From the NCBI RefSeq assembly GCF_003228315.1, contig NZ_CP029693.1:4863501-4927500 (forward strand): a DNA stretch of 64,000 bases. The letters run 5' to 3'. Made by a program: the position numbers and the translations under genes. The notes beneath the pieces were generated by a model that worked only from the letters and a program-made list of their open reading frames with translations, was not told where the DNA came from and did not search any database. Positions 26,567 to 35,112 of the stretch are shown piece after piece; position 1 is the first letter of the stretch; each line of letters opens with the position of its first letter. This DNA comes from Pseudomonas putida. Its GTDB lineage: Bacteria > Pseudomonadota > Gammaproteobacteria > Pseudomonadales > Pseudomonadaceae.

Positions 26567-27457
26567 CTAGGAAGCAAAGGCCCGGGCCAGGGCGGTAAAG
26601 CCCGGGCCGGCCAGTACGATCAACAACGCCGGGAAGAGGAACAGCATCATCACGACGGACATTTTCGCGGACATCTTGGAGATGTATTCCTGCAGGCGCG
26701 TCATGCGCCGGTCATCGAGCAATTGCTTGAGCGACAGCAGCGATTTCATGGCGCCGCCGCCCTGATGCAGCAATTGCTGAAGGATCACGCAGGTGTCGGT
26801 GAACTCATCCACCGCCATCAAGCGGCTGGCCTTGTGCAGTTCTTCACCCAGCTCCAGGCCTGAGTCGACCCGCGCCAGCACCAGGCGCAATTCATGGGTC
26901 AGGATCGGCAGCAGTTGTTTGCCATCGTTGCTCAAGACCCGCAGGGATTGCTCCACGGCCATGCCCGATTCGAACAGGATGCGCAGCAGCGGAATGAAGG
27001 TGGAAACCTCGATCGCCAGCTGCTTTTGACGATAGTGCGCCGCCATCGCCAGCAGGCGTTTGGGCAACAGATAGCCGATGCCGACCGCGAAGGTCGGGGC
27101 AATCCAGTGGTTGTGGATCTGTGGAAAAAACAGTGCCTGGACCAACAGGCTCAGGACCAGAGCCGCGAACGGCGCGCCCACCTGGAAGGCGGCGAAATAC
27201 GCGCGTTTGCGCGCCGTGCGCCAGCCCAGGCAGTTGAGCAGCGTCTGGGTTTCGTTATCCAGGCTGGCGGTGCGCTGGCCAACCCGGCTGGCGCCCAGCG
27301 CATGCAGCCACTGGCTGAAGCGGGCTTCGCTCGGCGCTTTTCCGTCCAGGCGCTGCACCACCTGGCGGGCCCGCCGGCGTAATTCGAACACCACGCTGAC
27401 CAACAGCAGGGACGCGGTCAGAAACAGCAGTGAGCTCAGCAGCATCGACGGGTTCAT
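26567..27457 (-). CDS. tadC: TadC, inner-membrane platform protein
   Basis: 296 residues of the GspF/TadC family with three to four hydrophobic helices, the GspF-like segment (STFIPLLRILFESGMAVEQSLRVL region) and a C-terminal helix LFLFPALLIVLAGPGF. With TadB it forms the platform that couples TadA to pilin extraction. The ATG at 27457 overlaps the tadB stop (ATGA); a longer upstream frame lies inside tadB and is not coding. Confidence 0.92.
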   Translation of the reverse strand: MNPSMLLSSLLFLTASLLLVSVVFELRRRARQVVQRLDGKAPSEARFSQWLHALGASRVGQRTASLDNETQTLLNCLGWRTARKRAYFAAFQVGAPFAALVLSLLVQALFFPQIHNHWIAPTFAVGIGYLLPKRLLAMAAHYRQKQLAIEVSTFIPLLRILFESGMAVEQSLRVLSNDGKQLLPILTHELRLVLARVDSGLELGEELHKASRLMAVDEFTDTCVILQQLLHQGGGAMKSLLSLKQLLDDRRMTRLQEYISKMSAKMSVVMMLFLFPALLIVLAGPGFTALARAFAS

Positions 27458-28338
27458 AGGCTTCGCAACATCCGCCACAGCGCCAGACAACCGAACACCT
27501 GCAAGCCGAGGGCGCTCATCAGCATCATTTGCCCCGAGCCGTCGTTCCACATACTCATCAGGTATTTCGGATTGGTGATCAGAAAGTAACCAGCGACGGA
27601 CACCGGCAACAGCGCCAGCACGGTTGCCGTGACCCGGGTTTCACCGGTCATGGCGCGCAACTGGCGAGCCGCCTGTTCGCGCTCGCGAATCATCTTCATC
27701 AGGTTGTCCAGCAGCTCACTGGCGTTGCCGCCGTAGCGATGATTGACCTTCAAACCAAGGGCAAACAGTCGCAATTCGTCCTTGTCGTACAGCTCGGCCA
27801 GGTCAGCCGTGGCATCCGGCAGGCTCACGCCCAGCTGTACGCTGCGCTGCACCCGGCCCATGGCATCCTTGAGCGGATCGTCGGCGGCGTTGATGGCACT
27901 GAGTACCGCATCGGCCAGGGTGCGGCCGGATTTCAGGCTGCGCACGGTGTGATCGAGCAGCGGCGGCAGTTGTTCGATCATGCGCCGCAGCCTGTGCTGA
28001 TACCGCCATTGCACATACATTCGCACCAGGACAGGCGGCAGCAGGGCCAGGATCAGCAAGCCCAGCCAGCCGCCCAGCATCAAGCCGAGCAGGGCACCGA
28101 CCCCCCACAGCGTGAGCCACAACCCCAGACGCTCCGTGGGCCGACCCAGACCCGCCCGCAGGAAGGCGCGCTCCAGCGCTACCCAGGAGGTTTTCTGTGT
28201 GACAGGTTCCGGTTGCCCCCGGGTCAGACGCTCCAGTGCGCGTTCGGTGCCGGGCTGACGCAGTCCGCGTTGAAACAGGCGCCACGCCAGCCCGAGCAGT
28301 GCCAGGCAAACGAGTAACAGCAGCAACGGTATGAGCAT
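27454..28338 (-). CDS. tadB: TadB, inner-membrane platform protein
   Basis: 294 residues of the GspF/TadB family: an N-terminal helix (LLLLLVCLALLGLAW), a second pair around GVGALLGLMLGGWLGLLILALLPP, a cytoplasmic GspF domain (LPPLLDHTVRSLKSGRTLADAV, DAMGRVQRSVQLGVSLPDA) and a C-terminal pair of helices. The ATG at 28338 gives a normal membrane start. It overlaps tadC by four bases and starts 10 bp after tadA. Confidence 0.92.
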   Translation of the reverse strand: MLIPLLLLLVCLALLGLAWRLFQRGLRQPGTERALERLTRGQPEPVTQKTSWVALERAFLRAGLGRPTERLGLWLTLWGVGALLGLMLGGWLGLLILALLPPVLVRMYVQWRYQHRLRRMIEQLPPLLDHTVRSLKSGRTLADAVLSAINAADDPLKDAMGRVQRSVQLGVSLPDATADLAELYDKDELRLFALGLKVNHRYGGNASELLDNLMKMIREREQAARQLRAMTGETRVTATVLALLPVSVAGYFLITNPKYLMSMWNDGSGQMMLMSALGLQVFGCLALWRMLRSL

Positions 28339-28348
28339 GCCGTGGCCT

Positions 28349-29629
28349 TCAATACGTCGTGGGAGAAAACGCCGAATCCCGGCGCAGCTTGTCACCGGCG
28401 GGATTGATCGCCTCGCGCAGGAAACCGAAGCCGCTGTGCCGATCGAAACGAAACAGGGTGTTGGTGACATACACGTCCTCGCGCACGCCGATCACCTCCA
28501 CCACTTCGCTGACGCAGCGGCGGCCGTCGGGCAGGCGCGTGAGCTGGATCACCACGTCCAGCGCCGCGCAGATCATCTGACGCAATGTCCGCTCGGCGAT
28601 GCTGCGCCCCGTCAGGCCGACCAGGGTTTCCAGGCGCAGCAACGCGTCCTGGGCGTTGTTGGCGTGCACCGTGCTCATGGAACCGTCGTGGCCGGTGTTC
28701 ATCGCGGTCAATACATCCACCACTTCAACGCCACGAATCTCGCCGAGGATGATCCGGTCCGGGCGCATCCGCAGGGCGTTGCGGATCAGGTCGCTGGCCT
28801 TGACCTCGCCATGGCCTTCGGCATTCGGCGGGCGGGTTTCCAGGCGCACGACATGGGGGTGGCCCAGTTGCAGTTCGGCCACGTCTTCGATGGTCACCAG
28901 GCGTTCGTGGGGGTTGATCAACTGGCTGAGAATGTTCAGCAAGGTGGTCTTGCCGGTACCGGTGCCGCCGCTGATCAGGATGTTGCAGCGCTTGCCCACC
29001 GCGTCCTGAAGGAACTCATAGATCGACTGGTCGATGGTTTGCATCGCCATCAGGTCGGTGCTTTTGAGCATGTCCTGGCGGAATTTTCGGATCGACAGGC
29101 AGGGGCCATCGAGGGCGATTGGCGGAATGATCGCGTTGACCCGGCTGCCGTCGGGCAGGCGCGCATCGACCATCGGCGACGACTCATCGAGCCGGCGCCC
29201 CAGTGGCGCGAGAATGCGCTGGATCACCCGTTCGACGTGGTGGGAATCGATGAAGCGCAAATCGCTCTGATGCAGCAGGCCGTCGCGTTCGATGAACACC
29301 CGGTGCGGGCCGTTGACCAGAATCTCGGTCACCGCCGGGTCGCGCAACAGCACCTCCAGCGGACCGAAGCCGGTGAGTTCGTCGACGAGTTCTTCGGCCA
29401 GCCGCTCCATCTCGTAGCGGGAAATCGCCAGGTGCAGGCGGGCAATGTACTCGGCGACCTTGTCGATGACGAACTGCGACAGCACCTGCCGCGAGCCCTC
29501 CAGCAGGTTTTTGCCGGACTCCTCGATGGCGTCGATGATGTAGCGGTGCAACACCAGCTTCAGGCCTTCATGGTCGGTGTTGCCGGCCACCCCGCGCTGG
29601 GGGCCGCCGAAGAGTTTTTCAGCGCTCAT
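28349..29629 (-). CDS. tadA: TadA, Flp pilus assembly/retraction ATPase
   Basis: 426 residues of the CpaF/TadA secretion ATPase family. Walker A is GGTGTGKTT (221-229), Walker B RIILGEIRG (292-300), the His box HDGSMSTVHAN (314-324), and Asp-box glutamates follow ERLVTIEDVAEL. The N-terminal domain (GFGPLEVLLRDPAVTEILVN) is typical. It powers Flp pilin polymerisation at the inner membrane. Its start overlaps the tadZ stop (ATGA). Confidence 0.95.
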   Translation of the reverse strand: MSAEKLFGGPQRGVAGNTDHEGLKLVLHRYIIDAIEESGKNLLEGSRQVLSQFVIDKVAEYIARLHLAISRYEMERLAEELVDELTGFGPLEVLLRDPAVTEILVNGPHRVFIERDGLLHQSDLRFIDSHHVERVIQRILAPLGRRLDESSPMVDARLPDGSRVNAIIPPIALDGPCLSIRKFRQDMLKSTDLMAMQTIDQSIYEFLQDAVGKRCNILISGGTGTGKTTLLNILSQLINPHERLVTIEDVAELQLGHPHVVRLETRPPNAEGHGEVKASDLIRNALRMRPDRIILGEIRGVEVVDVLTAMNTGHDGSMSTVHANNAQDALLRLETLVGLTGRSIAERTLRQMICAALDVVIQLTRLPDGRRCVSEVVEVIGVREDVYVTNTLFRFDRHSGFGFLREAINPAGDKLRRDSAFSPTTY

Positions 29630-30813
29630 TGGGCACCTCGCAAGCGACTGAACCAGGACTTGGGTTTGGCCAGGTTTTCCGAGCGTTTGGCCAGGCGTTC
29701 GCCGAGGGTGCGCAAACTTTGGGTCAGCACTTCCCGGGGCGCCAGTTCGAACAGGGTGATGCCCTGGTTCTTGGCGTTCAGGCGCACCTCGGGGCTGTAG
29801 GCGAGGGTGGCGATGACTTCCATGCCGAAGCTCTTGCTCAGGGCGTCGGCGTCCGGCGCGACGGCGCGCAAGTAACGATCAACCAGCAATTTGGCGTGGT
29901 CGAGCTTCATGCCCTTTTCCCGCCACAGGTTGAGCACCGCGAGGTTGCGCCGGCAGTCGATCACGTTCTGGTCGGTGTACCACAGCAGCTTGTCGCAATG
30001 GCTGACGAAGGTGCGCAGGGCTTCGCTGTCGGGTTGGCCGGTGAGGTTCACCACGATGTGCTGGAAGTGCTGGCGCAGGGCGCTGAGCAGCATGTAGAGC
30101 TCGGCAGCGCTGGTGTGGTCCAGCGGCTCGTCGTTGCTGGCGTAGGCGAGGATGCGCAGGCCGACTTCGCAGCGGGTGAAGGCGCTGTCGATCAGGGTCG
30201 AGTCGAGGCGGCGCACGTGGCGCAGCGCATCACTGAAGTAGAACGAACTCTCAAGGCCGAGCAGGGCCAGGCTGTCACCGCGCGGCAGCCCCAGATCCAG
30301 CAGCAGGGTTTGCTGGCCGCTCTTCTGTACGACCTGTGCCATGTGGTTGGTGAGCAGCGCGCCATCGGCATTGCTCTGCACCCCGTACAGCACCGTCAGG
30401 CCGCCAAGCTGGGTGTTCGGTGCCACCGGCGGCAGGCGTTTGCCCAGGCGTCGCACCAGGCCGGCGACCTCACTGGAACGCGAACCATAGGCGACGAAAT
30501 CCCTGGCGCCGGCGCGCATGGCATTGAGCACGAGCTGGTTGTCCATGCCGTCTCCCAGGGCGACGATGGCGAGTGTCGGCTTGGCTTCCAGCGCGCCTTC
30601 GATCAGCGCGCACTGGGCCACCAGATGTTCACGATCAAGGCCGACGAACACCAGGCTGGCGAATGTCACGTCCACCAGCGCCAGCAGTTCGTCGAGGCTG
30701 TCGCCGGGGGCGCTGACCACTTGTCCCATCGGCGCGAGGGCGCCTTGCAGCCATTCAAGGTCGGTGCTGTTGCGCGTCATCGCGAGGAAGGTCTGGCTCA
30801 GGCTCTGGCTCAT
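29626..30813 (-). CDS. tadZ: TadZ/CpaE-like localisation protein
   Basis: 395 residues. An atypical receiver-like domain (about 1-130, QLVLNAMRAGARDFVAYGSR) is followed by a MinD/ParA-like domain. The expected Walker A is degenerate (TVLYGVQSNADGALLTNHMA), lacking the usual Lys-Gly-Gly-x-Gly-Lys-Thr arrangement, so ATP hydrolysis may be lost. TadZ places the Tad machinery at the pole. It overlaps rcpA upstream and tadA downstream by four bases each. Confidence 0.88.
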   Translation of the reverse strand: MSQSLSQTFLAMTRNSTDLEWLQGALAPMGQVVSAPGDSLDELLALVDVTFASLVFVGLDREHLVAQCALIEGALEAKPTLAIVALGDGMDNQLVLNAMRAGARDFVAYGSRSSEVAGLVRRLGKRLPPVAPNTQLGGLTVLYGVQSNADGALLTNHMAQVVQKSGQQTLLLDLGLPRGDSLALLGLESSFYFSDALRHVRRLDSTLIDSAFTRCEVGLRILAYASNDEPLDHTSAAELYMLLSALRQHFQHIVVNLTGQPDSEALRTFVSHCDKLLWYTDQNVIDCRRNLAVLNLWREKGMKLDHAKLLVDRYLRAVAPDADALSKSFGMEVIATLAYSPEVRLNAKNQGITLFELAPREVLTQSLRTLGERLAKRSENLAKPKSWFSRLRGAQ

Positions 30814-32072
30814 TGCGATAACCCGCTGCGTTTGTCGAGGTCGCCGTTTTCGAGGAAGTACATCCGGTACCAGTTGGGGTCGTAGTTGCGCAGGTTTTCA
30901 CCCGGCAACGACGGCAACTGTGCGTTGACCGCCAGCGGCTGGACCAGGTGCGGGGTCACGATCATCAGCAGTTCGCGTTCTTCGCGGTTGATCGATGAGC
31001 TGCGGAAAAACGCGCCGAGGATCGGGATGTCGCCAAGGCCGGGAAACTTGTTCACCTGCGAGGTGTTTTGCGTGCTGATCAAGCCGCTGATGACGAAGCT
31101 CTCACCATCGGCCAGGGAAATGCTGGTGTCGGTGCGACGAATGGTGAACGCCGGTACGGTGGTGCCGCCAATGGTGACGGCGTTGGTGTAATCCAGTTCG
31201 CTGACTTCCGGCGCGACCTTGATCGCAATGTGATCGTTGCTGACCACCGTTGGCGTGAGCGTCAGGCGGATGCCGAATTCCTTGTATTCGATGGAGTAGC
31301 TGTTGCTGTTGGCACTGGGGATCGGGATGGGGATCTCACCGCCGGCGAGGAAGCTGGCGCTCTGTCCGCTCAAGGCCACCAGGCTCGGGCGCGCCAGGGT
31401 GTAGGCAAAGCCGCTGCCCTCCATGGCATTGATGATCGCCAGGAAGTTACCGCCGCCGGCGACGATGTTGTACATGTCGTTGGCCAGGGGAATGCTCGGC
31501 ACGGCGATGCGCGGATCGAGGTCGCGCAGCGGCAGCACCCGTGGCGTCACGGCGGTATTGGGCACGGTGCCGGGCGAGCCGAACAGGAAGTTCGAGGTCT
31601 TGCCGTAGATCGAGGTGCTGGCTTCCTTGAGTTTGGTGCGACTGACTTCGACGAAGCGGATGTCGGTCTGCACCTGCGAGGGCAGCGCTACGTCATCGGA
31701 AGGCAAGCGTGTGGCGGTGGTCATGGCCGCCGTCGCGCGGCCCTTCACAAACACCATGCTTTGGCGCGGCGTGCTGGCGCAGGACGTCCAGACCATCAGG
31801 CTGGTGGCCCCGGACGCCATGCCGGTGAGCAGGAAAGCCTGATTGCCGTTGACCCGCACGTCGGCGATTTTCGGGTCGCCCACGGCGATCCGGGTAATCG
31901 CCACCGGCGACTGGACTTCCTGTTGCAGTCCTTCGCCGACTTCCATCACGGCCGGCATCGCATTTAGCGCGGCGCAATTGCCGCTTGCCGCCAGGGCTGC
32001 CGTCATCGGCATGCCGCTGATCAAGGTGGCCCAGATCAAACCGTTGAACAACGGCGTAAAACGTCTGCGCAT
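30810..32072 (-). CDS. rcpA: RcpA, secretin of the Flp pilus
   Basis: 420 residues with a signal peptide (MPMTAALAAS), an N-terminal pilus/secretin N0-like domain (AVGDPKIADVRVNGNQAFLLTGMASGATSLMVW region) and a C-terminal secretin core (VALSGQSASFLAGGEIPIPI, SISLADGESFVISGLI, FPGLGDIPILGAFFRS, ELLMIVTPHLVQP). It forms the outer-membrane pore for the pilus. The ATG at 32072 has AAGGAT upstream. It follows rcpC by 21 bp. Confidence 0.94.
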   Translation of the reverse strand: MRRRFTPLFNGLIWATLISGMPMTAALAASGNCAALNAMPAVMEVGEGLQQEVQSPVAITRIAVGDPKIADVRVNGNQAFLLTGMASGATSLMVWTSCASTPRQSMVFVKGRATAAMTTATRLPSDDVALPSQVQTDIRFVEVSRTKLKEASTSIYGKTSNFLFGSPGTVPNTAVTPRVLPLRDLDPRIAVPSIPLANDMYNIVAGGGNFLAIINAMEGSGFAYTLARPSLVALSGQSASFLAGGEIPIPIPSANSNSYSIEYKEFGIRLTLTPTVVSNDHIAIKVAPEVSELDYTNAVTIGGTTVPAFTIRRTDTSISLADGESFVISGLISTQNTSQVNKFPGLGDIPILGAFFRSSSINREERELLMIVTPHLVQPLAVNAQLPSLPGENLRNYDPNWYRMYFLENGDLDKRSGLSQ

Positions 32073-32093
32073 CAAAGGGCATCCTTGCTCGAT

Positions 32094-33047
32094 TCAGGGG
32101 GTCTTTTGCGTGATTTCATTGCCGCGAATGACTTCCACGCCCGCTCTGCGCGCGGGAGTGGAAGCGCCAATGGCGACGACATTTTTCGGCGGCGGGGTCA
32201 GGGCCAGTTCGTTGAACTGGATCAGTTCACGGTCGGCGTTGGCCAGGTTGGCCGCCGAATCGCTTTCACCGGCCCAATAGCGGGCCAGGCGTTTTTCTTC
32301 GGCGCTGCGCACGGCCAGGCGCAACACCCCGGCTTGCGCGGCGAGCATCAGGCGGCTGAGCAAGGGTTCGGGCACGGCGAGCAGCACGGTGCGGGCGGCG
32401 GCGCGTTGCTGTTGCTGGCGCAGTTTGTCGTCGTTGCTGAGAGCCGGGCTGACCGGTTGGCCGTCATTGGTCAGGCCCATCTGCTCGCCCACACCCAGGA
32501 CGCGCAAGGCGGGAATCACCAACTGGGACGAGGCCTGGGGATTGTTGGTCTCCATGCGCAGAAACAGCAGCACATCGACGTAATCCCCCGGCGACAATTG
32601 CCCGCCGGCGTTGACCACTTCATCCACGGCTACGGCCAGTGCGCGCTCATCGGGGCGGATCATCCGCGCCAGGCTGCCGCCGGCTTCGAAGCTGTCGTCA
32701 CTGAGCCAGCTGCCGGCGCTCAAGGCGCGCCAGGGTGTGCGGCCAATGGCTTGATCGAGGCGGGTCAGGCTGCCGGCGGGGACGGTACGGAGTTTTTCCA
32801 GGGCCACGTCGTCGGCGGTGATTGGCGTAAAAGGGGCAACGTCACGCTGCAATACCACCACCGGATGGCGGGTGGCGTCTTCGGCCTGTGGCACGGGTGC
32901 CTGAGGTTGGGCGGGAGATGGCGAGTCAGTGATTTGCACAATGGGGGCGGGGGCAGGTTGGCGGCTCAGCGTCAGCCCCCAGTAACCGGCAATGACAGCG
33001 CCCACCAGTGACAGTCCGGCAAGGCTCAGAATGATACGGCTGTTCAT
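32094..33047 (-). CDS. rcpC: RcpC/CpaB, Flp pilus assembly protein
   Basis: 317 residues with an N-terminal membrane anchor (ILSLAGLSLVGAVIAGYWGL), a SAF domain (VVLQRDVAPFTPITADDVALE, GSWLSDDSFEAGGS) and the RcpC/CpaB core (ERALAVAVDEVVNAGGQLSPGDYVDVLL). The family links the secretin to the cell wall or modifies the pilus. It is the first gene of the minus-strand operon rcpC-rcpA-tadZ-A-B-C-D-DUF3613 and is divergent from flp. Confidence 0.9.
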   Translation of the reverse strand: MNSRIILSLAGLSLVGAVIAGYWGLTLSRQPAPAPIVQITDSPSPAQPQAPVPQAEDATRHPVVVLQRDVAPFTPITADDVALEKLRTVPAGSLTRLDQAIGRTPWRALSAGSWLSDDSFEAGGSLARMIRPDERALAVAVDEVVNAGGQLSPGDYVDVLLFLRMETNNPQASSQLVIPALRVLGVGEQMGLTNDGQPVSPALSNDDKLRQQQQRAAARTVLLAVPEPLLSRLMLAAQAGVLRLAVRSAEEKRLARYWAGESDSAANLANADRELIQFNELALTPPPKNVVAIGASTPARRAGVEVIRGNEITQKTP

Positions 33048-33371
33048 GACGGCTCTCCCTTTCCCGCTGCTCTAAAAACTCGTTTATCCAACGAGACAAC
33101 TTCGCAATCAGGCAGCTATGAACGTGAAACTATTTCGCTATTTGACCGTAGCGCAGCTAGAGCAAAACGCCATTACGAAACAAAGGAAAAAGCAGTAAAT
33201 GCAAATGATTACGACGAAAGGAGCGGTTTTTTGGCGCCAACTAAACGACTAATACTTTGTGATTAATGCGTTGTTACAGTTGTAGGGGCGAGGAATGCCG
33301 ACAATGCTGATGCTGGCATAGGGAAATCATGTTGCGCACATGCAACACCCGAGTGCTCCAGGAGATCGGTC
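33048..33371. promoter_or_regulatory. Divergent promoter region between rcpC and flp
   Basis: A 324-bp gap more AT-rich than its surroundings (especially 33060-33280) and free of REP elements. In P. aeruginosa the same divergent region is controlled by PprB. I could not fix a PprB site or -35/-10 pair with confidence. AGGAGATCGGTC before 33372 is the flp ribosome site. No gene is visible in the gap. Confidence 0.55.
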
Positions 33372-33584
33372 ATGTCTATTTCCAAAGTGGTTCAGAAGGT
33401 CAAATCGGAACTCATTTTTGCTTATTGCAGAAAGTTGGCCAGGGATACCGAGGGCGCTTCGGGTATCGAATACGCCATTGTCGCGGCGATGGTGGCGGTG
33501 GTGATCGTCGGATTTACTACGGATATTTCGAAAGGTGTTTCTGATACGTTTACCGCGATCAAAAATGGCATGACGAAACCTTGA
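33372..33584 (+). CDS. flp: Flp pilin (class IVb major prepilin)
   Basis: 70 residues. The prepilin motif is EGASGIEYAIVAAMVAVVIV: cleavage is expected after Gly28, leaving Glu at +5 and Tyr at +6 of a 42-residue mature pilin, the defining Flp pattern. The mature chain is one hydrophobic helix followed by a short polar tail (DTFTAIKNGMTKP). FppA is the predicted peptidase. It is divergent from rcpC and is followed 39 bp later by a response-regulator gene. Confidence 0.95.
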   Translation: MSISKVVQKVKSELIFAYCRKLARDTEGASGIEYAIVAAMVAVVIVGFTTDISKGVSDTFTAIKNGMTKP

Positions 33585-33623
33585 AGCGTCGCTCTCATGT
33601 GCTATTGCTGAAGGCGGGTACTA

Positions 33624-34070
33624 ATGTCAGTGCTTACTTTTTTGCCGGTGTCATCTATGAGTTCTCCCGTGCTTCCCCGCCAACAACTGCTTCTGGTCGA
33701 TGACGAGGAAGACGCCCTGATCGAGTTGGCGGAGCTGCTGGAGGGGGAGGGCTTCAATGTCTTTACCGCGACTTCGGTGAAACTGGCGCTGCATCATCTG
33801 ACCCGTCATCCGGACATTGCGCTGGTCATCACTGACCTGCGCATGCCGGAGGAGAGTGGCATGTCGCTGATCAAGCGGTTGCGCGAGCACACCTCGCGTC
33901 AGCATCTGCCGGTGATCGTGACGTCCGGCCATGCGGATATGGAGGATGTGAGCGACATGTTGCGCTTGCAGGTGCTGGATCTGTTTCGCAAGCCGATTTA
34001 TCACGTGAGGTTGTTGGAGACGCTGAATAATCTGTTTCCCTTGCCTAATGTGCGGGTGAAGGGGTCATGA
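33624..34070 (+). CDS. Single-domain response regulator next to flp
   Basis: 148 residues: a short N-terminal extension and one receiver domain with Asp26/Asp27, phosphoacceptor Asp71 (VITDLRMPE), Thr100 and Lys123 (FRKPIY), all canonical. No output domain follows; the chain ends soon after the receiver. The start at 33624 has AAGGCGGG upstream; an internal ATG at 33657 lacks such a site. The partner is unknown, though PprA is the only histidine kinase in the window. Possibly a phosphate sink or a regulator of pilus function. Confidence 0.85.
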   Translation: MSVLTFLPVSSMSSPVLPRQQLLLVDDEEDALIELAELLEGEGFNVFTATSVKLALHHLTRHPDIALVITDLRMPEESGMSLIKRLREHTSRQHLPVIVTSGHADMEDVSDMLRLQVLDLFRKPIYHVRLLETLNNLFPLPNVRVKGS

Positions 34071-34082
34071 TTTTTTGGTTGG

Positions 34083-34420
34083 GGACATATCCATTTCTTC
34101 GGTAGCGGCCACTTATTGTTTCGACCTGACGGTCGACTCCCTTTGGCAAACGCCCCAAAGGAAGCAAAGGTCTCGCCCCGGCGTCCGGCCCCTCGCCAAG
34201 GCTCGGCGTTCCTTCGCTCCGGCATTCATCCGGGGGCATCGCCTCCGGTTTGCTTCGCTGCACCTCCTCTCGATGTGTGCTGCTTCGCCGCACGGCGCTA
34301 CGCGCCTACCCCCCGGATAAACGCCTCCACTCAGCCTCCCGAAGGGGCGGGTGAATCAAGATCAAAAGCGGCAGGCGAGCTAACGCTCGGCCTGTTGAGT
34401 GGTGAGGAGCGGAGCGGGTG
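34083..34420 (+). repeat. Long intergenic repeat, copy 2
   Basis: Matches copy 1 (24971-25311) over its whole length, including the GCAGGCGAGCTAACGCTCGG to GGAGCGGAGCGGGTG tail. It starts shortly after the response-regulator stop. The 1,036-bp gap 34071-35106 is wholly repeats: this copy, single REPs at 34432 and 34502, REPIN 34573, inverted copy 3, and REPIN 35011. No gene was seen. Confidence 0.87.
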
Positions 34421-34431
34421 CACCCCGTCGC

Positions 34432-34459
34432 CTGTAGGAGCAAGGCTTGCCCGCGATGG
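34432..34459 (+). repeat. Single REP, CAAGGCTTGCCCG variant
   Basis: CTGTAGGAGCAAGGCTTGCC followed by CGCGATGG, 11 bases after copy 2 of the long repeat, as copy 1 is followed by the same variant. Confidence 0.8.
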
Positions 34460-34501
34460 TGTCCTGAAACCCAACCTCACTCTTGCAGATGAACCAGATC
34501 C

Positions 34502-34531
34502 TGTGGGAGCTGGCTTGCCAGCGAAGGCGGC
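34502..34531 (+). repeat. Single REP, GAGCTGGCTTGCCAGCG variant
   Basis: TGTGGGAGCTGGCTTGCCAG followed by CGAAGGCGGC, a third REP sequence class in this window, without an inverted partner. Confidence 0.7.
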
Positions 34532-34572
34532 CTGACAGCCGACCAATGTCTTCCAGATGTACCCCACCCCCC

Positions 34573-34674
34573 CTGTAGGAGCGAGCCTGCTCGCGATGGT
34601 CGTCAACGATAACGCTGGCTTCCTGATACCCCGCGGTGTCCCGTCGTCCATCGCGAGCAGGCTCGCTCCTACAG
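34573..34674. repeat. REPIN, 102-bp class
   Basis: Complete inverted pair with the GTCGTCAACGATAACG interior. It is nearly identical to the REPIN at 35011, about 340 bp away, and lies between copies 2 and 3 of the long repeat. Confidence 0.94.
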
Positions 34675-34705
34675 GAGACCGCGATCTGCCTTTGCTTTGG
34701 CTTTT

Positions 34706-34995
34706 GATCTTGATTTTGATCTGCCCCGTCGGAAGGCCGAGTGGAGGTGTTCATCCGGGGGTAAGGCGCGCAGCGCCGTGCGACGTAGTCGCACACATCG
34801 AGAGGAGGTGCAGCGTAGCAAACCGGAGGCGATGTCCCCGGATGAATACCGGAGCGAGGGAATGCCGAGCCCAGGCGAGGCACCGTACGTCAGGGGATAA
34901 AAGCGCTTGGTTACTTGGCGCTTTTCCAAGTAACCCGCCGTAAGGGCGGAACCATAAGCAGCCATCACCCAGGAAACGGATAGGTACCCAATCAA
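34706..34995 (-). repeat. Long intergenic repeat, copy 3 (inverted)
   Basis: Reverse complement of the first 290 bp of copies 1 and 2 (landmarks CATCCGGGG, GCGCAGCGCCGTGCG, CACACATCGAGAGGAGGTGC, CTTACGGCGG in complement), more diverged than they are from each other. It lacks the GGAGCGGAGCGGGTG tail and the CAAGGCTTGCC REP. Confidence 0.82.
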
Positions 34996-35010
34996 CAACA
35001 CACACGCCAG

Positions 35011-35112
35011 CTGTAGGAGCGAGCCTGCTCGCGATGGTCGTCAACGATAACGTTGGAAGCCTGACACCCCGCAGTGTCCCGTCGTCCATCGCGAGCAGGC
35101 TCGCTCCTACAG
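35011..35112. repeat. REPIN, 102-bp class, overlapping the tpsB stop codon
   Basis: Complete inverted REP pair of the same type as 34573-34674. Read on the minus strand, its first six bases, CTGTAG, are the last codon (Leu) and stop codon of the adjacent TpsB gene. Confidence 0.94.
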
